Source: CAYWLQ01 sp964458775 (GTDB taxonomy: Bacteria > Myxococcota_A > Polyangia > JAAYKL01). Taken from it: a stretch of 64,000 bases of DNA. Positions 1 through 9,507 of the stretch are shown piece by piece. The stretch is taken from assembly GCA_964458775.1 (NCBI GenBank), contig CAYWLQ010000009.1:1-64000 (forward strand). The letters are read 5' to 3'. The position numbers were made by a program, and so were the translations under genes. How positions within the stretch are numbered: position 1 is the first letter of the stretch; each line of letters begins with the position of its first letter. A model generated the notes under the pieces. It saw only the letters and a program-made list of their open reading frames with translations, searched no databases and was not told the origin of the DNA.

Positions 1-147
1 AGGGCGTTTTCATATTTTTTACTCAACTCCAAACTTGTTTTGGACAGTAGTGATAAATTTATTATCAGGTGTGATATTACGGGAGGAGGAAAAAGAATTG
101 AAAATCAGCATCTATGATTGGTTTTTCTGCAACCTGAGGGTCTACTC

Positions 148-2115
148 TTACTTGTTTTGTGGTGCGACTATATTGGACGGGGGTGATTCACCGCCTGGAC
201 CGCTCCATACGTGTTCACCTCCAGCAATATCTATAGTCATGTGGTTCCTCGCTCTTACATAATACCAATACTGCTGACCCGGCGTAAGATCGGTATCGGT
301 ATACGAAGTCTGTTCCGTTGCGGCAAAACGCTCAAAGTTTTTCCCATCGGTACTTCTTACTACAATGAAATCTATCTTGTCTACTTGACCTTTCGGTAAT
401 GACTTGCTCGTCCAAGTCAGCTTTCGTGTCGTTTCGTTCACTTTTACAACACTCAAATCTGTCGGTGCATTTTCCGGAAACCTCGTGTTCCAGTAGCGTA
501 CCTCTGCAGGAATACGGTTTGGATTATTCCCTCCTCCTGCCTTCATAAGATCTCCACCATAAGGCGGCCATTTGAAATCGCCAAACCACGCTGGTTTCTT
601 AGGCAAGTAGTAGGAGTTGGGTATATTGTGATCCGGTATGTCCGGATCCCATTCAAGACCAATCCTATTCTCTACAGTGTAGTTGCCATGCACAATTGCA
701 TCTTCACTAGGCGTAATAAAATTATGGGAAGATTCCCATTTCGTCTTATCCAGTTGATTTCCAATTATATTCGCCCCAATGGTTCCTTCAAAATAGATTC
801 CAGCCATAACTGTTTTATCACGCAATATTGTCATCGGTAGAAAATTCTGATTCCGGTAGTGCGCGTGGTTATTGCCTTCAATTAGCCACTGATATGGATC
901 GTTAAAATTATGTCCTTCGATATCATAGTGATGGTTGTAATTACCTGCTTTTATTGATTGCCAGACAAAATTGTACGCAATAACGCCACCTCCGGATCCG
1001 TACGCATGAACAATCGCAGGCGAAAAAAAGTCCAGTGCGTTATTAACAACAAGAATATCCGTTGAACCGTTGACGATTATTCCATAGCCCAAGTCTCTCC
1101 CGCTATCCGCTTCCTCCTGAGTGTGGTGAAAATAATTCCCCCTAATTTCAGAACGGTAACAATCACTCAGTAGGATGGTATAGATTTCCGTTTGCACCAT
1201 GTCACGAAAAGCGCCTGATGTCTCACAATCCCTCAGCCAACAGTGGGCGCATCGTATGAATCTAGTTTTGGTAAACAGTTTATTTCCAGATATTCCCTTA
1301 ATATGAATTTTCTCGATTCCTGCCCCGGTTAATAGATCTACTTTTGCCACGCTCGTAAAACTTGAATATAGATCCGTATTGAAAGTCAGAGTGTTCCTAT
1401 TTATAGATTCTACTTCTGTATGCTGTGTAGGCCAATTTCTTCTTGTACGACCGTCCGGTTCGACAATATCATCCAGATTGCTCATTTGCACATAATCCCC
1501 AACACGAAAAGACGATACATCACTTACCGTAATAGTGTTCGACCCTTTATCACCACCTGCCGTAATGTTGGTATAATTCAGAGATGCATTCCAGTGATCA
1601 TTTTTTACATCAAATAGAATGCCTTCACCATCAGATTCTACGGTTGTTTTGTCAGAGCCTTCGCCTCGTACAACAATCCCCTTCCTTATCATAACCCCTG
1701 TACTCAGATAATATCTCCCCGCAGGAACTAAGAGTGCCTGGCCCGGTCTTGTTGCATCTATTGCTTTCTGAAAAGCATCTCTATTATCAGTTTTATTCGG
1801 AGTGTGGCCATCTGCCACAGCACCAAAATCCAACACACTATGCTGAACAGGATAATCGGGTATACCGCAGGGTATACCCGGTTGCCAGTCTATCCTCCTA
1901 TCGGCAGGCACCGGCGGTCCGTCTGGTATCTTCAAATGACATCCATCGGAACTATTATCGGATTCGGTATCAGTATCTCCATCAGCATCCGCATCGCCGC
2001 CATTTGTGTCTCCGGTTTCATCTTCCCCCTCGTATGATTTCGGTAGCCCCTGCGATCCTGAGCAGCCTATAACACACAGAATTAATACTGAGCATATTGG
2101 TGGTTGTGAATTCAT
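148..2115 (-). CDS. Lipoprotein with pectate-lyase-like beta-helix and C-terminal Fn3 domain
   Basis: Probably an exported, lipid-anchored polysaccharide-binding or lyase-like protein. The start is placed at the ATG at 2115 because it puts a signal peptide with lipobox ending VIGC directly at the N-terminus; an in-frame ATG at 2154 would add 13 hydrophilic residues. After the lipid Cys comes an Asp-rich linker (DADGDTDTESD). A right-handed beta-helix domain follows, opening with the Pectate_lyase_3 signature (VLDFGAVADG, then NRDAFQKAID and PAGRYYLS). The last ~100 residues look like a fibronectin type III domain (LTWTS, YTDTDL, YWYYVRARN). I cannot identify catalytic residues, so enzymatic activity is not claimed. 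It lies at the edge of the polysaccharide region, which suggests a role on cell-surface glycans. Confidence 0.8.
   Translation of the reverse strand: MNSQPPICSVLILCVIGCSGSQGLPKSYEGEDETGDTNGGDADADGDTDTESDNSSDGCHLKIPDGPPVPADRRIDWQPGIPCGIPDYPVQHSVLDFGAVADGHTPNKTDNRDAFQKAIDATRPGQALLVPAGRYYLSTGVMIRKGIVVRGEGSDKTTVESDGEGILFDVKNDHWNASLNYTNITAGGDKGSNTITVSDVSSFRVGDYVQMSNLDDIVEPDGRTRRNWPTQHTEVESINRNTLTFNTDLYSSFTSVAKVDLLTGAGIEKIHIKGISGNKLFTKTRFIRCAHCWLRDCETSGAFRDMVQTEIYTILLSDCYRSEIRGNYFHHTQEEADSGRDLGYGIIVNGSTDILVVNNALDFFSPAIVHAYGSGGGVIAYNFVWQSIKAGNYNHHYDIEGHNFNDPYQWLIEGNNHAHYRNQNFLPMTILRDKTVMAGIYFEGTIGANIIGNQLDKTKWESSHNFITPSEDAIVHGNYTVENRIGLEWDPDIPDHNIPNSYYLPKKPAWFGDFKWPPYGGDLMKAGGGNNPNRIPAEVRYWNTRFPENAPTDLSVVKVNETTRKLTWTSKSLPKGQVDKIDFIVVRSTDGKNFERFAATEQTSYTDTDLTPGQQYWYYVRARNHMTIDIAGGEHVWSGPGGESPPSNIVAPQNK
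1949..2010 (-). repeat. Asp-codon repeat in lipoprotein linker
   Basis: Short degenerate run of GAT/GCT-type codons encoding DADADGDTDTESD just after the lipidated Cys. It is the shortest of three such linkers in the window (the others lie near 40.0 and 61.1 kb). Confidence 0.6.
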
Positions 2116-2369
2116 CTTTTTTGTTTTGCAGTGCATATGGAACACCTTTGCCATGCGAGCGTTGTTTTTTGACTAACTGATTGCACTTCGATAAGTATAG
2201 CTTTTTTAGTTCATAATTCCATGAATTTTCATATCAACAGAAAAAGAAAAGTTATATTCAATTTTGCAGGGAATGACACATGTTCACAAATCTCATACTT
2301 GCAAAGAAAGTTAGTTTAATTTAGTTTTGTTTTCTGTTTTGCAATTTTACAAAACGATAGCAACTTGGC

Positions 2370-3686
2370 ATGAATTCCGATAATAGCCTATTGCAAAAGG
2401 AGAATACCGAAATACGCAATCTAGCCCCAGCTTCTAGCCCCAAAGCCTTCTCAAAATTTGTATGTGTTACTGTGCCTGTGTTCTCTTTGATAATGCTGTT
2501 TCTTACTGGTGTCATAGGGGTCGGACGAGGGGAGGACTCAAGGTGGGTAACAATAGCCGGTGGCGTAGATCTACAATATCTTTATGCAGCAGGAGAAAGC
2601 TGGCTGAACTTAGAATCCCCGTACAACCCCAAAGCATATCAAAAGTACATTTCAGAGTATTTTGATAAATCCATTCCTGGAGTTTTCGCGTATCCGCCAC
2701 AGATATTTCCTGTGTGTCTAATTTTGGCTATTGGAACGATACAAACTGCCAAAATACTGATGCTTTTGTTTAACTTAGCATCTCTTATTGTACTTACTTT
2801 TTTGACTTTCCTTATTTTTGATCATGTCCGCCGACCTTCAGAACACAAAAAGAGTCTATGTTTTTGTCTCAGTACAGCTTTGGCGTTTGCGTGCATAGTA
2901 GGCAACCCCTTTGCATCACATGTTGTATGGATGGGACAAACGACGCTGCTCACTGCTGTTTTCTCGGTCGGGGCCTGGTATGCAATGCTTAAGAATAAGG
3001 AGATTACAGCGGGAATACTATTTGGGCTTTGCACGATAAAGCCTCAAGTTGCTCTGTTTTTTTTGTTGTGGCTTGTGCTGGATAGAAAATGGCGAGTGAT
3101 TGCCATTGCTGGAATTACAGTCGTTTGTTGTTCTGCATGGCCGATGTATACAAGCGGCATTATCGATACATGGACAGCATGGGCCGGCTCTATCTTTGCT
3201 TATCAAAACGATTGGCAGACAGATCTAACATTTAAACATGTATTTGGTGTCCGAAGTCTACTTCTACAATTTGGGGGCTCTTGTCCATCGCTTGTTCCTG
3301 TTGCGTTAATTATATTGTTAATTCTCTTCCGCTATAGAAACAGGTTTTATCAAGATATATTACCGGGGGTATTCTTCTCAATTTCATTGAGTTTTGTCTA
3401 TGCCCATGACTACGACTTGGCCGCATGTGCTATTATCGCAACGCCTCTAATATTCCAAATTCAGTCTCGTCCGGTATTCCAGATAGTTGCCGTTGTTAGC
3501 TCACTTTTTCTCTTTTTTCCTCAACGTATCTGGATTTACTTAGGTTTTGACTGGGCAGCTAGAAGCAGAGAAGTTGCATTGATTGTCCTCACTTCATTGT
3601 TGTTTTTTTCGATGTCAAAGCACTCCTCAAATTCATCTTCTCACATTGGAAAAACCACTACACGCTCAGGTAAATTGGAAGTATAA
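2370..3686 (+). CDS. GT87-like (DUF2029) integral membrane glycosyltransferase
   Basis: Multi-spanning membrane protein, 438 residues. After a first TM segment the periplasmic loop carries the order typical of the GT87/DUF2029 family: an Asp early in the loop (GGVDLQYLY), then AGESWLN, ESPYNP and FAYPPQIFP. This family uses polyprenyl-phosphate sugars as donors on the outer face of the membrane (established for mycobacterial members). About ten hydrophobic segments follow. It is divergent from the beta-helix lipoprotein and upstream of a second GT-C-like protein, so it probably belongs to the polysaccharide locus. Donor and acceptor cannot be told from sequence. Confidence 0.72.
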   Translation: MNSDNSLLQKENTEIRNLAPASSPKAFSKFVCVTVPVFSLIMLFLTGVIGVGRGEDSRWVTIAGGVDLQYLYAAGESWLNLESPYNPKAYQKYISEYFDKSIPGVFAYPPQIFPVCLILAIGTIQTAKILMLLFNLASLIVLTFLTFLIFDHVRRPSEHKKSLCFCLSTALAFACIVGNPFASHVVWMGQTTLLTAVFSVGAWYAMLKNKEITAGILFGLCTIKPQVALFFLLWLVLDRKWRVIAIAGITVVCCSAWPMYTSGIIDTWTAWAGSIFAYQNDWQTDLTFKHVFGVRSLLLQFGGSCPSLVPVALIILLILFRYRNRFYQDILPGVFFSISLSFVYAHDYDLAACAIIATPLIFQIQSRPVFQIVAVVSSLFLFFPQRIWIYLGFDWAARSREVALIVLTSLLFFSMSKHSSNSSSHIGKTTTRSGKLEV

Positions 3687-3792
3687 TTTGATTTCAAAAC
3701 AATGAACTATATTAACACATCTCATATGTTAGCGGCAACGGGTCTACCGTTGCATATTTACGCTAGAACACTCCTTAATGAAACTGAAATAG

Positions 3793-5286
3793 ATGCCGCA
3801 ATTATCTAATATTTTAAACGCAATAAAAAGGATATTTTCAAACTATGCTGTCTTAAGCATAGGGATTATCCTGTGCATTGCGGCAATTTTTTGGAATGCA
3901 CTTAGGATTTATAACAGTTCCGATATTTGTCATGTTTCTGGCGCATGGCTGACTCTAGCGTCCGATTTTGCAAACGGTATTTTCTATCGAGATTTGTATG
4001 ATAATTCCACTGGATTTGGAGGCACGAGGTTTTTCCCTCTGCTTTTTATTATGCAATCTGGGATTTTCTTTTTTGGTATGGATACTTTAGTCGGAGCCCA
4101 TCTAGTGTCTATTGGCATCGGAGTACTATTTCTTGTTCTTCTCGTAAAGTTTATGTTCCGCCTAACTGGTGATAGGGCAATAGTTTTTGTATTGTTAGGC
4201 CTTTTGTTTTTTACCAAACCCTTTATCATGGCCGTCGGTACCGCGAGAGGCGACTTACTTCCAGTTTTATTGAACATTGTCGGCATCTATTTTGTACTCT
4301 ATAACAAATCTCAAATTGAAAAACGGCTTTTAATTGCTACCATCTTCTTTTTGTCGGCTCTATCCGCCAAATTTACATCTATAAACGGTATAACAAGTGT
4401 TGTCATCTGGCTGTGGATGCAAGGTGACAAAAGATTATCGATAAAACTATCTGTCATTTACACAGCCGGTGTTTCGTTGATGCTCGTATTTTTCTATGTA
4501 TCATCCGGCGGTAGATTTCTCGAAATTTTTACCACTTGCGCGACCGCAGACACTTCGCTTTATTTTATTTTGTCTGCACCGGTTAGATTTGTAACAAAGT
4601 TTTCACCCTATGATTTTTTTTCCACAGTACTTTTCTTGTGGGCATTGTTTTACTCCAGAAATAACACTACTAATTCTCCGGAAAAAAGCTTGGTATTCTG
4701 GTACTTTGTTACATCGATAATTCAAACAGTCATTGTATACTCTTCTCCGGGTACAATTGAAAATCATCTTATAGACATGGTAACCGCCTCTTTGTTGTTT
4801 ATTGCAATACATCGTAACGAACACAAATTTTACAGAAAAGATTTGGTTCCTTTTTGGATGGGTATATTTTGTTTATTGGCAGCAATTGGTATGATGCGCC
4901 ATGATTTCAACTCTCTTCTCAAAGGCAAAGGCAGATATCCTACCGAATTGATATCATTTTTAAATAATTATAACTCTATATTGAGTGAAAACCCAACTAT
5001 CCCTTTGATTGCCGGCAAAACAGTCTTTTTGCAGGATGCATTTATGTACCGGCTGTTTGTCAAAACCGATAAGACCGCAGAAGCTGAGATGCACCAACTT
5101 CTTAGTAAAAAGAAATTTGAAGTTATTGTCCTCATGTATAATGCAGCCCATCCATTTCAAACTAACTGGTATAGTGAAATTCATTTTGGGAGTTCATTTA
5201 TTGAGTTGTTAAATCAAAACTATAGATATTCAAAACAGATCGGAGAGCATTACATATATTTGCCAAATGGTTCAATTGGAAACTGA
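3793..5286 (+). CDS. GT-C-fold membrane protein, probable glycosyltransferase (GT39-like)
   Basis: 497-residue polytopic membrane protein with about 11 hydrophobic segments and a soluble C-terminal tail of ~100 residues. The first external loop has GIFYRDLYDN and RFFPLLFIMQ, and a later loop has ARGDLLPVLLN; this layout resembles ArnT/PMT-like GT-C enzymes, though no diagnostic catalytic motif is certain. It lies 106 bp after the GT87-like gene on the same strand and probably shares its transcript. It is AT-rich compared with the genes after 8.2 kb. It could also be an unrelated membrane protein of O-antigen type. Confidence 0.6.
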   Translation: MPQLSNILNAIKRIFSNYAVLSIGIILCIAAIFWNALRIYNSSDICHVSGAWLTLASDFANGIFYRDLYDNSTGFGGTRFFPLLFIMQSGIFFFGMDTLVGAHLVSIGIGVLFLVLLVKFMFRLTGDRAIVFVLLGLLFFTKPFIMAVGTARGDLLPVLLNIVGIYFVLYNKSQIEKRLLIATIFFLSALSAKFTSINGITSVVIWLWMQGDKRLSIKLSVIYTAGVSLMLVFFYVSSGGRFLEIFTTCATADTSLYFILSAPVRFVTKFSPYDFFSTVLFLWALFYSRNNTTNSPEKSLVFWYFVTSIIQTVIVYSSPGTIENHLIDMVTASLLFIAIHRNEHKFYRKDLVPFWMGIFCLLAAIGMMRHDFNSLLKGKGRYPTELISFLNNYNSILSENPTIPLIAGKTVFLQDAFMYRLFVKTDKTAEAEMHQLLSKKKFEVIVLMYNAAHPFQTNWYSEIHFGSSFIELLNQNYRYSKQIGEHYIYLPNGSIGN

Positions 5287-5328
5287 TAAGAGTCTCTGTG
5301 GCTGGCTTTGTTATGTAAAATTGATGAT

Positions 5329-6879
5329 TTATTTTAGCAATTTGGCAAATCTTGCCTGAATCTTTTCAGGTAATAGCTTAATTATAAAGATTTTATCTTC
5401 CTTTCTAAAAATCAGTACCCAAATAGCGAACAAAATCGCAATACCGGCAATCATGCTTGAAACAGCCAATCGAGCCCAGCTGTCAATATTGAATAATTTG
5501 ACTGGCAGCGCGAAAACGATAACAACAGGGATTGACAGCAAGGGATACAGCATGGGCCTTAAAATCGTGCTTAGTTTTTCATTCATAATCTTTGCAGCAT
5601 ATATGGGTTTGATTATACAACTATCGATTGTAAACATGATCATGCCTGATATTGCGATACCATAAATGCCAAGAGCAGTGAAATATGAAAGAAATACGGC
5701 AATAGCAACGTAAATAAAACCGCACACTAGCGATTGAATTGCAGGCGTTTTTACTCTATTGAAAGATATGAAAACGGTACCCAAAGAAACAGTTGAAACA
5801 TGAAGCGGCAACATGACGAGCATGAGACTTAGGAGCATCCAGGTATGGGAAAACTCTTCACCTACCCAGATAGTCATTAGATTGTATGATTGAACTACTA
5901 AGACACCACAAACAATTGACATGAATACGCCGGTCGATTTGATTGACATTGTCACGACATATTTTAAGCGCTTCAAATCATTCCGTGCATATGCTGCCAT
6001 AATAAGCGGCATGACGAGCGTAGACAATACCGAAACTACTGACATCACAGCGTTTAGCCATTGCTCCGCGACTGCCCATTCACTGGCTTCAACCACACCA
6101 ACAAAACGATTGGCAATAAGTATATTCGAACGGGAATATAGCAGAACACCTACCAAACTAACAATACTCCAAACCGACATGCGTAGAATTTCTCGGAGTT
6201 TTTCTTTGTCAAAGATTCGTGGTTTTATAACCATCTCAGGTGTTAACTTACGCCAGTAATAAACTCGAATAATATTAGCCAAAATTGACACAATAAGTAA
6301 CGACAATCCAGTGTAGAAAATTTTTGGAGCATCAAACGTGAAGAATAGAACTATTAAAACTGTGCGCCCGATATGTTTGAATATCTCTACACCCTGTTCA
6401 ACATCCAACCTATTGTTAGCAAAGATAGGAGCTGTAAATACTGCGCATCCTACATTTAATACAAAGGCGATCGATGAAAAGAGCATTAGGGAAAAAAAAT
6501 CGTCTTTTAACTCTAGCGGAATAGTAAATATTTCCCCAAGACTGTAAAGTATAATCGTCCATACAGGAATTTGGATTATAGATAAAACTAAGTTGGCTCG
6601 AAGGGCAGTATTAAAAGTATTATTTCCTTCAATCCAATCCTTTCTTTGTATATCAACTATTAGGAACCGAGAAGTTGCACCGTTAATTGAATTTGTAATA
6701 AATATTATATACTCGGACAGCATATAAGCCATGGGTACAAAACCGTACGCAACTTTTCCCAGATGATTTACCAGATAAGTAGTAAGCCACATTCCAACTA
6801 CAATACGTGACGCTACGCCGATGACAATTAAGAGTAAATTCTTAAGAACTTGTTTTTTTTCAGATATTCTTTCAGACAT
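5329..6879 (-). CDS. wzx: Wzx-like polysaccharide flippase (MATE/PST superfamily)
   Basis: About 516 residues, 12-14 predicted TM helices with short polar loops, as in Wzx/RfbX oligosaccharide translocases that flip undecaprenyl-linked repeat units across the inner membrane. The start is placed at ATG 6879, preceded by AAAGG about 9 nt upstream; the longer frame from 6918 has no ribosome-binding site and adds 13 basic residues. Conserved-type features include the N-terminal LTTYLVNHLGKVAYGFVPMA segment. It is convergent with the GT-C gene and is the only flippase in the window, so it is the natural partner of the Wzy and Wzz genes at 12-17 kb. Confidence 0.8.
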   Translation of the reverse strand: MSERISEKKQVLKNLLLIVIGVASRIVVGMWLTTYLVNHLGKVAYGFVPMAYMLSEYIIFITNSINGATSRFLIVDIQRKDWIEGNNTFNTALRANLVLSIIQIPVWTIILYSLGEIFTIPLELKDDFFSLMLFSSIAFVLNVGCAVFTAPIFANNRLDVEQGVEIFKHIGRTVLIVLFFTFDAPKIFYTGLSLLIVSILANIIRVYYWRKLTPEMVIKPRIFDKEKLREILRMSVWSIVSLVGVLLYSRSNILIANRFVGVVEASEWAVAEQWLNAVMSVVSVLSTLVMPLIMAAYARNDLKRLKYVVTMSIKSTGVFMSIVCGVLVVQSYNLMTIWVGEEFSHTWMLLSLMLVMLPLHVSTVSLGTVFISFNRVKTPAIQSLVCGFIYVAIAVFLSYFTALGIYGIAISGMIMFTIDSCIIKPIYAAKIMNEKLSTILRPMLYPLLSIPVVIVFALPVKLFNIDSWARLAVSSMIAGIAILFAIWVLIFRKEDKIFIIKLLPEKIQARFAKLLK

Positions 6880-7007
6880 TCTCTGAGACCTTTTGTATGA
6901 AAACGTTTTACAACGCAATTGGTGGAATGGCTTATCGCAATATGATTAAAATGAGTGTATTTTTTGAAACTCTGCTTTACAAAAAGCAATCGTATCATAT
7001 GGAGATA

Positions 7008-7868
7008 CTAAAACTCAAATGCCGCTCTAATATCATTTAGTCTAGTTAAAGATTTCGAAGAAATAGAGACCGCTACATGATGTTCTTTCATTTTCTTTTT
7101 AAATTCTACCAGGCCTGCAAGACTCAAAGGTACATGATCGTAATAGTCATGAGTGTGCTTTACCGGATCGTTGTAGTGTCCGGAGTTGTCTAATCCCAAA
7201 ACCTGCGATACGTAAATGCCGTAAAGAGTATATTCTGACAATCTGAGTTGACCGCAAAGAACCCTTTGCCAACTTTTGTTTTGTTTTATTTCTATAGTAT
7301 GAAACATACTTTTAAGAATTTGTTTTTTCCAAAAAATGAAAGGCGCTACGTAAATATCTGATATCGTGTTGAAACCATTTAAGTTAAAAATATCAGCAGA
7401 AGTTCTTTGCCAAACGTCAAATTCAGGAATGCTATTTTTCAATGGTTCACAGTATAGGCTGATATTATCCTCTCTTACAAAATTTTCCAAACAAAACTTC
7501 TTTACGAAAAAAGTATCTGAGTCAATGATTAGGAAAAAGGGCTCCGGCAGCAACTCACCTATGGATAGCTTCACAATTTGTTGTCTTATCCAACCTCTCA
7601 CAGGTAGTGTTTTGAGGCTCAAGTACCATTTTTTTGAAATAGGAAAGGGAATAATCCATCTAGGTAGGAAATCTTCCTGAAATAATACTTTTGTACGATA
7701 TGATTCCAAATGTCTAAATAGATAGTAGTCATTTTTTGGAACAATCAAATAGTGTATTATTGAATCTTCTACATATCTATTCACGCTATCCACAAGTAAT
7801 CTACATGGTTCATAATCAATGTGATAGCTGGGCGTTACAATCGCTAGTTGTGTCTTATCAATAGGCAA
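7008..7868 (-). CDS. DUF6492-family protein, putative glycosyltransferase
   Basis: 286-residue soluble protein. The N-terminus (IVTPSYHIDYEPCRLLVDSV) and the strand-plus-acid motif LIIDSDTFFVK resemble GT-A nucleotide-sugar enzymes, where the DxD-like acid pair binds metal; the overall match is to the uncharacterised DUF6492 group found in polysaccharide loci. The start is TTG at 7868, supported by AGGAG eight bases upstream. It sits 128 bp upstream of the flippase gene on the same strand, so the two are likely co-transcribed. Sugar specificity is unknown. Confidence 0.65.
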   Translation of the reverse strand: MPIDKTQLAIVTPSYHIDYEPCRLLVDSVNRYVEDSIIHYLIVPKNDYYLFRHLESYRTKVLFQEDFLPRWIIPFPISKKWYLSLKTLPVRGWIRQQIVKLSIGELLPEPFFLIIDSDTFFVKKFCLENFVREDNISLYCEPLKNSIPEFDVWQRTSADIFNLNGFNTISDIYVAPFIFWKKQILKSMFHTIEIKQNKSWQRVLCGQLRLSEYTLYGIYVSQVLGLDNSGHYNDPVKHTHDYYDHVPLSLAGLVEFKKKMKEHHVAVSISSKSLTRLNDIRAAFEF

Positions 7869-8193
7869 GGAAACTACTCCTTTTTAAAAATGGCTTTTTA
7901 GTTAAGTACACTTTTATTGCCACGTCAACAAAGAGAGAAATTACATATTCATATCTTTAATGAATTCAAATCTTGAAAAAATCAATTTCTGGTGTGCCGG
8001 TCTGAAATTGTTCGATAAAAAGTGATTTAGGGGAAAGTGTCTTGCAATCATCAAGAAGAAGAAATAGATATAGCAAACAGTGCAAAAACACTTCAAATTT
8101 GATTTCAAATGAGTCAAAAGCGCTGAAAGATTAGACAATAGATTCTCCATGGGCCGGAGGGCTCAGAGCTAACAATTTGTACGGAGGACAAAA
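7869..8193 (+). other. Divergent intergenic region
   Basis: 325 bp between two divergent genes, the DUF6492 protein and the GDP-mannose dehydrogenase. It must hold both promoters, but I see no clear consensus. The short frames here lack a ribosome-binding site and are not called. The only strong signal is the ACGGAGGAC Shine-Dalgarno sequence just before 8194. Confidence 0.5.
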
Positions 8194-9507
8194 ATGGATA
8201 TAAGCGTATTTGGACTAGGATATGTAGGCGTCGTGAGCATGGCTTGTTTGGCTTCCAGAGGACATCGAATGATAGGTGTCGATGTCAATTCAACAAAAAT
8301 CGATTTGATCAACGACGGGAAGTGCCCGATCGTGGAAAAGGATCTTCCTGAGCTTTTGTTGCTGGGAAAGCAAAAAGGGCTCATTTCAGCAACAAACAGC
8401 GCTGAAAAAGCTATTGCCGAATCAGTGTTGTCTATTATTTGTGTCGGTACTCCCAGTAGGGCAAACGGCAGCCTTAATACATCATATCTGGAGAACGTAT
8501 GTAAAGATATCGCCTTATGCCTGAAAAACAAGGGAGCAGAACATATCCTTGTTTTTCGCAGCACCATGCTGCCGGGGACGGCGATTGATACAGTCATCCC
8601 GCTCCTTGAAAAACATTCCGGTTTGACCGAAGGAAAAGATTTTCACGTTGTCTTTAATCCGGAATTCCTTCGGGAAGCCACCGCAGTTTTCGATTTCAAC
8701 AATCCGCCCAAAACCGTAGTGGGCGGAAGAAATCCAGCCATTGTGCTGAAAGTGCTGGATGTCTATCAAGGCATTCCCGGGCCGATGATCGGCACCACTT
8801 TAGAAGCGGCTGAAATGGTCAAGTATCTGGACAACAATTTTCATGCGTTAAAAATTACGTTTGCAAATGAAGTCGGCCATATTTGCAAAAAGCTGAATAT
8901 TGACAGTCATAAAGTAATGGAAATCTTTTTACAGGATACCAAGCTGAACATCTCAAGTTACTACCTGTGGCCGGGTTTTGCTTTCGGCGGATCTTGTCTT
9001 CCCAAAGACCTCAGAGCTGTCACCTACTTGTCAAAAATGCTCGACCTGGAAACACCTATGCTCAATTCGATGATGATAAGCAACCAGGCCCAAATTCTTG
9101 CCGTAATCAAACGCGTAATCGCTCACGGTAAAAAGAAAATCGGAATCGCCGGTTTTAGTTTCAAAGCCGGGACCGACGATCTGCGTGAAAGTCCGATGAT
9201 TGAGGTAATTGAAACATTATTGGGAAAGGGATACGACCTCAAACTCTACGACAAGAATGTCAATCTTGCCAGATTGATGGGAGCAAACAAGGACTACATC
9301 GAAAACCGAATTCCGCATATCGCTTCTCTGATGGTCAGCACACTGGATGAAATTATTGCAGACAGAGAGTTGATCATCGTCGGTAATCGCGCTGAAGAAT
9401 TTACCCGGTTGTTGACGGTGTGCAGAGAAGACCAAATTATTTTTGATTTGGTTAGAATTGGAAATCAAATCAACTCAAAGGCGGGATATGATGGAATTTG
9501 CTGGTAA
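8194..9507 (+). CDS. algD: GDP-mannose 6-dehydrogenase (AlgD-like)
   Basis: Makes GDP-mannuronate from GDP-mannose by NAD-dependent four-electron oxidation. Length is 437 residues, the size of Pseudomonas AlgD. The N-terminal Rossmann motif is FGLGYVGVV, followed by IICVGTPS. The catalytic cysteine lies in FAFGGSCLPKD at residue 268, the same number as the AlgD nucleophile. The C-terminal UDPG/GDP-mannose domain has AGFSFKAGTDDLRESP. AlgD-specific wording (YYLWPGFAFGGSCLPKD) favours GDP-mannose over UDP-glucose, but UDP-sugar use is not excluded. A good GGAGG precedes the ATG. The 3' end overlaps the next glycosyltransferase gene by about 20 nt. It implies that an acidic sugar enters the polymer. 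Confidence 0.87.
   Translation: MDISVFGLGYVGVVSMACLASRGHRMIGVDVNSTKIDLINDGKCPIVEKDLPELLLLGKQKGLISATNSAEKAIAESVLSIICVGTPSRANGSLNTSYLENVCKDIALCLKNKGAEHILVFRSTMLPGTAIDTVIPLLEKHSGLTEGKDFHVVFNPEFLREATAVFDFNNPPKTVVGGRNPAIVLKVLDVYQGIPGPMIGTTLEAAEMVKYLDNNFHALKITFANEVGHICKKLNIDSHKVMEIFLQDTKLNISSYYLWPGFAFGGSCLPKDLRAVTYLSKMLDLETPMLNSMMISNQAQILAVIKRVIAHGKKKIGIAGFSFKAGTDDLRESPMIEVIETLLGKGYDLKLYDKNVNLARLMGANKDYIENRIPHIASLMVSTLDEIIADRELIIVGNRAEEFTRLLTVCREDQIIFDLVRIGNQINSKAGYDGICW

Noticed and set aside
1..147. Plus-strand frame after a GGGAGGAGG motif near position 90
   Set aside because: It soon runs antisense through the end of the beta-helix lipoprotein gene and has no recognisable protein features.
7941..8150. 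69-codon minus-strand frame in the gap before the AlgD-like gene
   Set aside because: No ribosome-binding site, and biased Phe/Leu content expected from AT-rich DNA.
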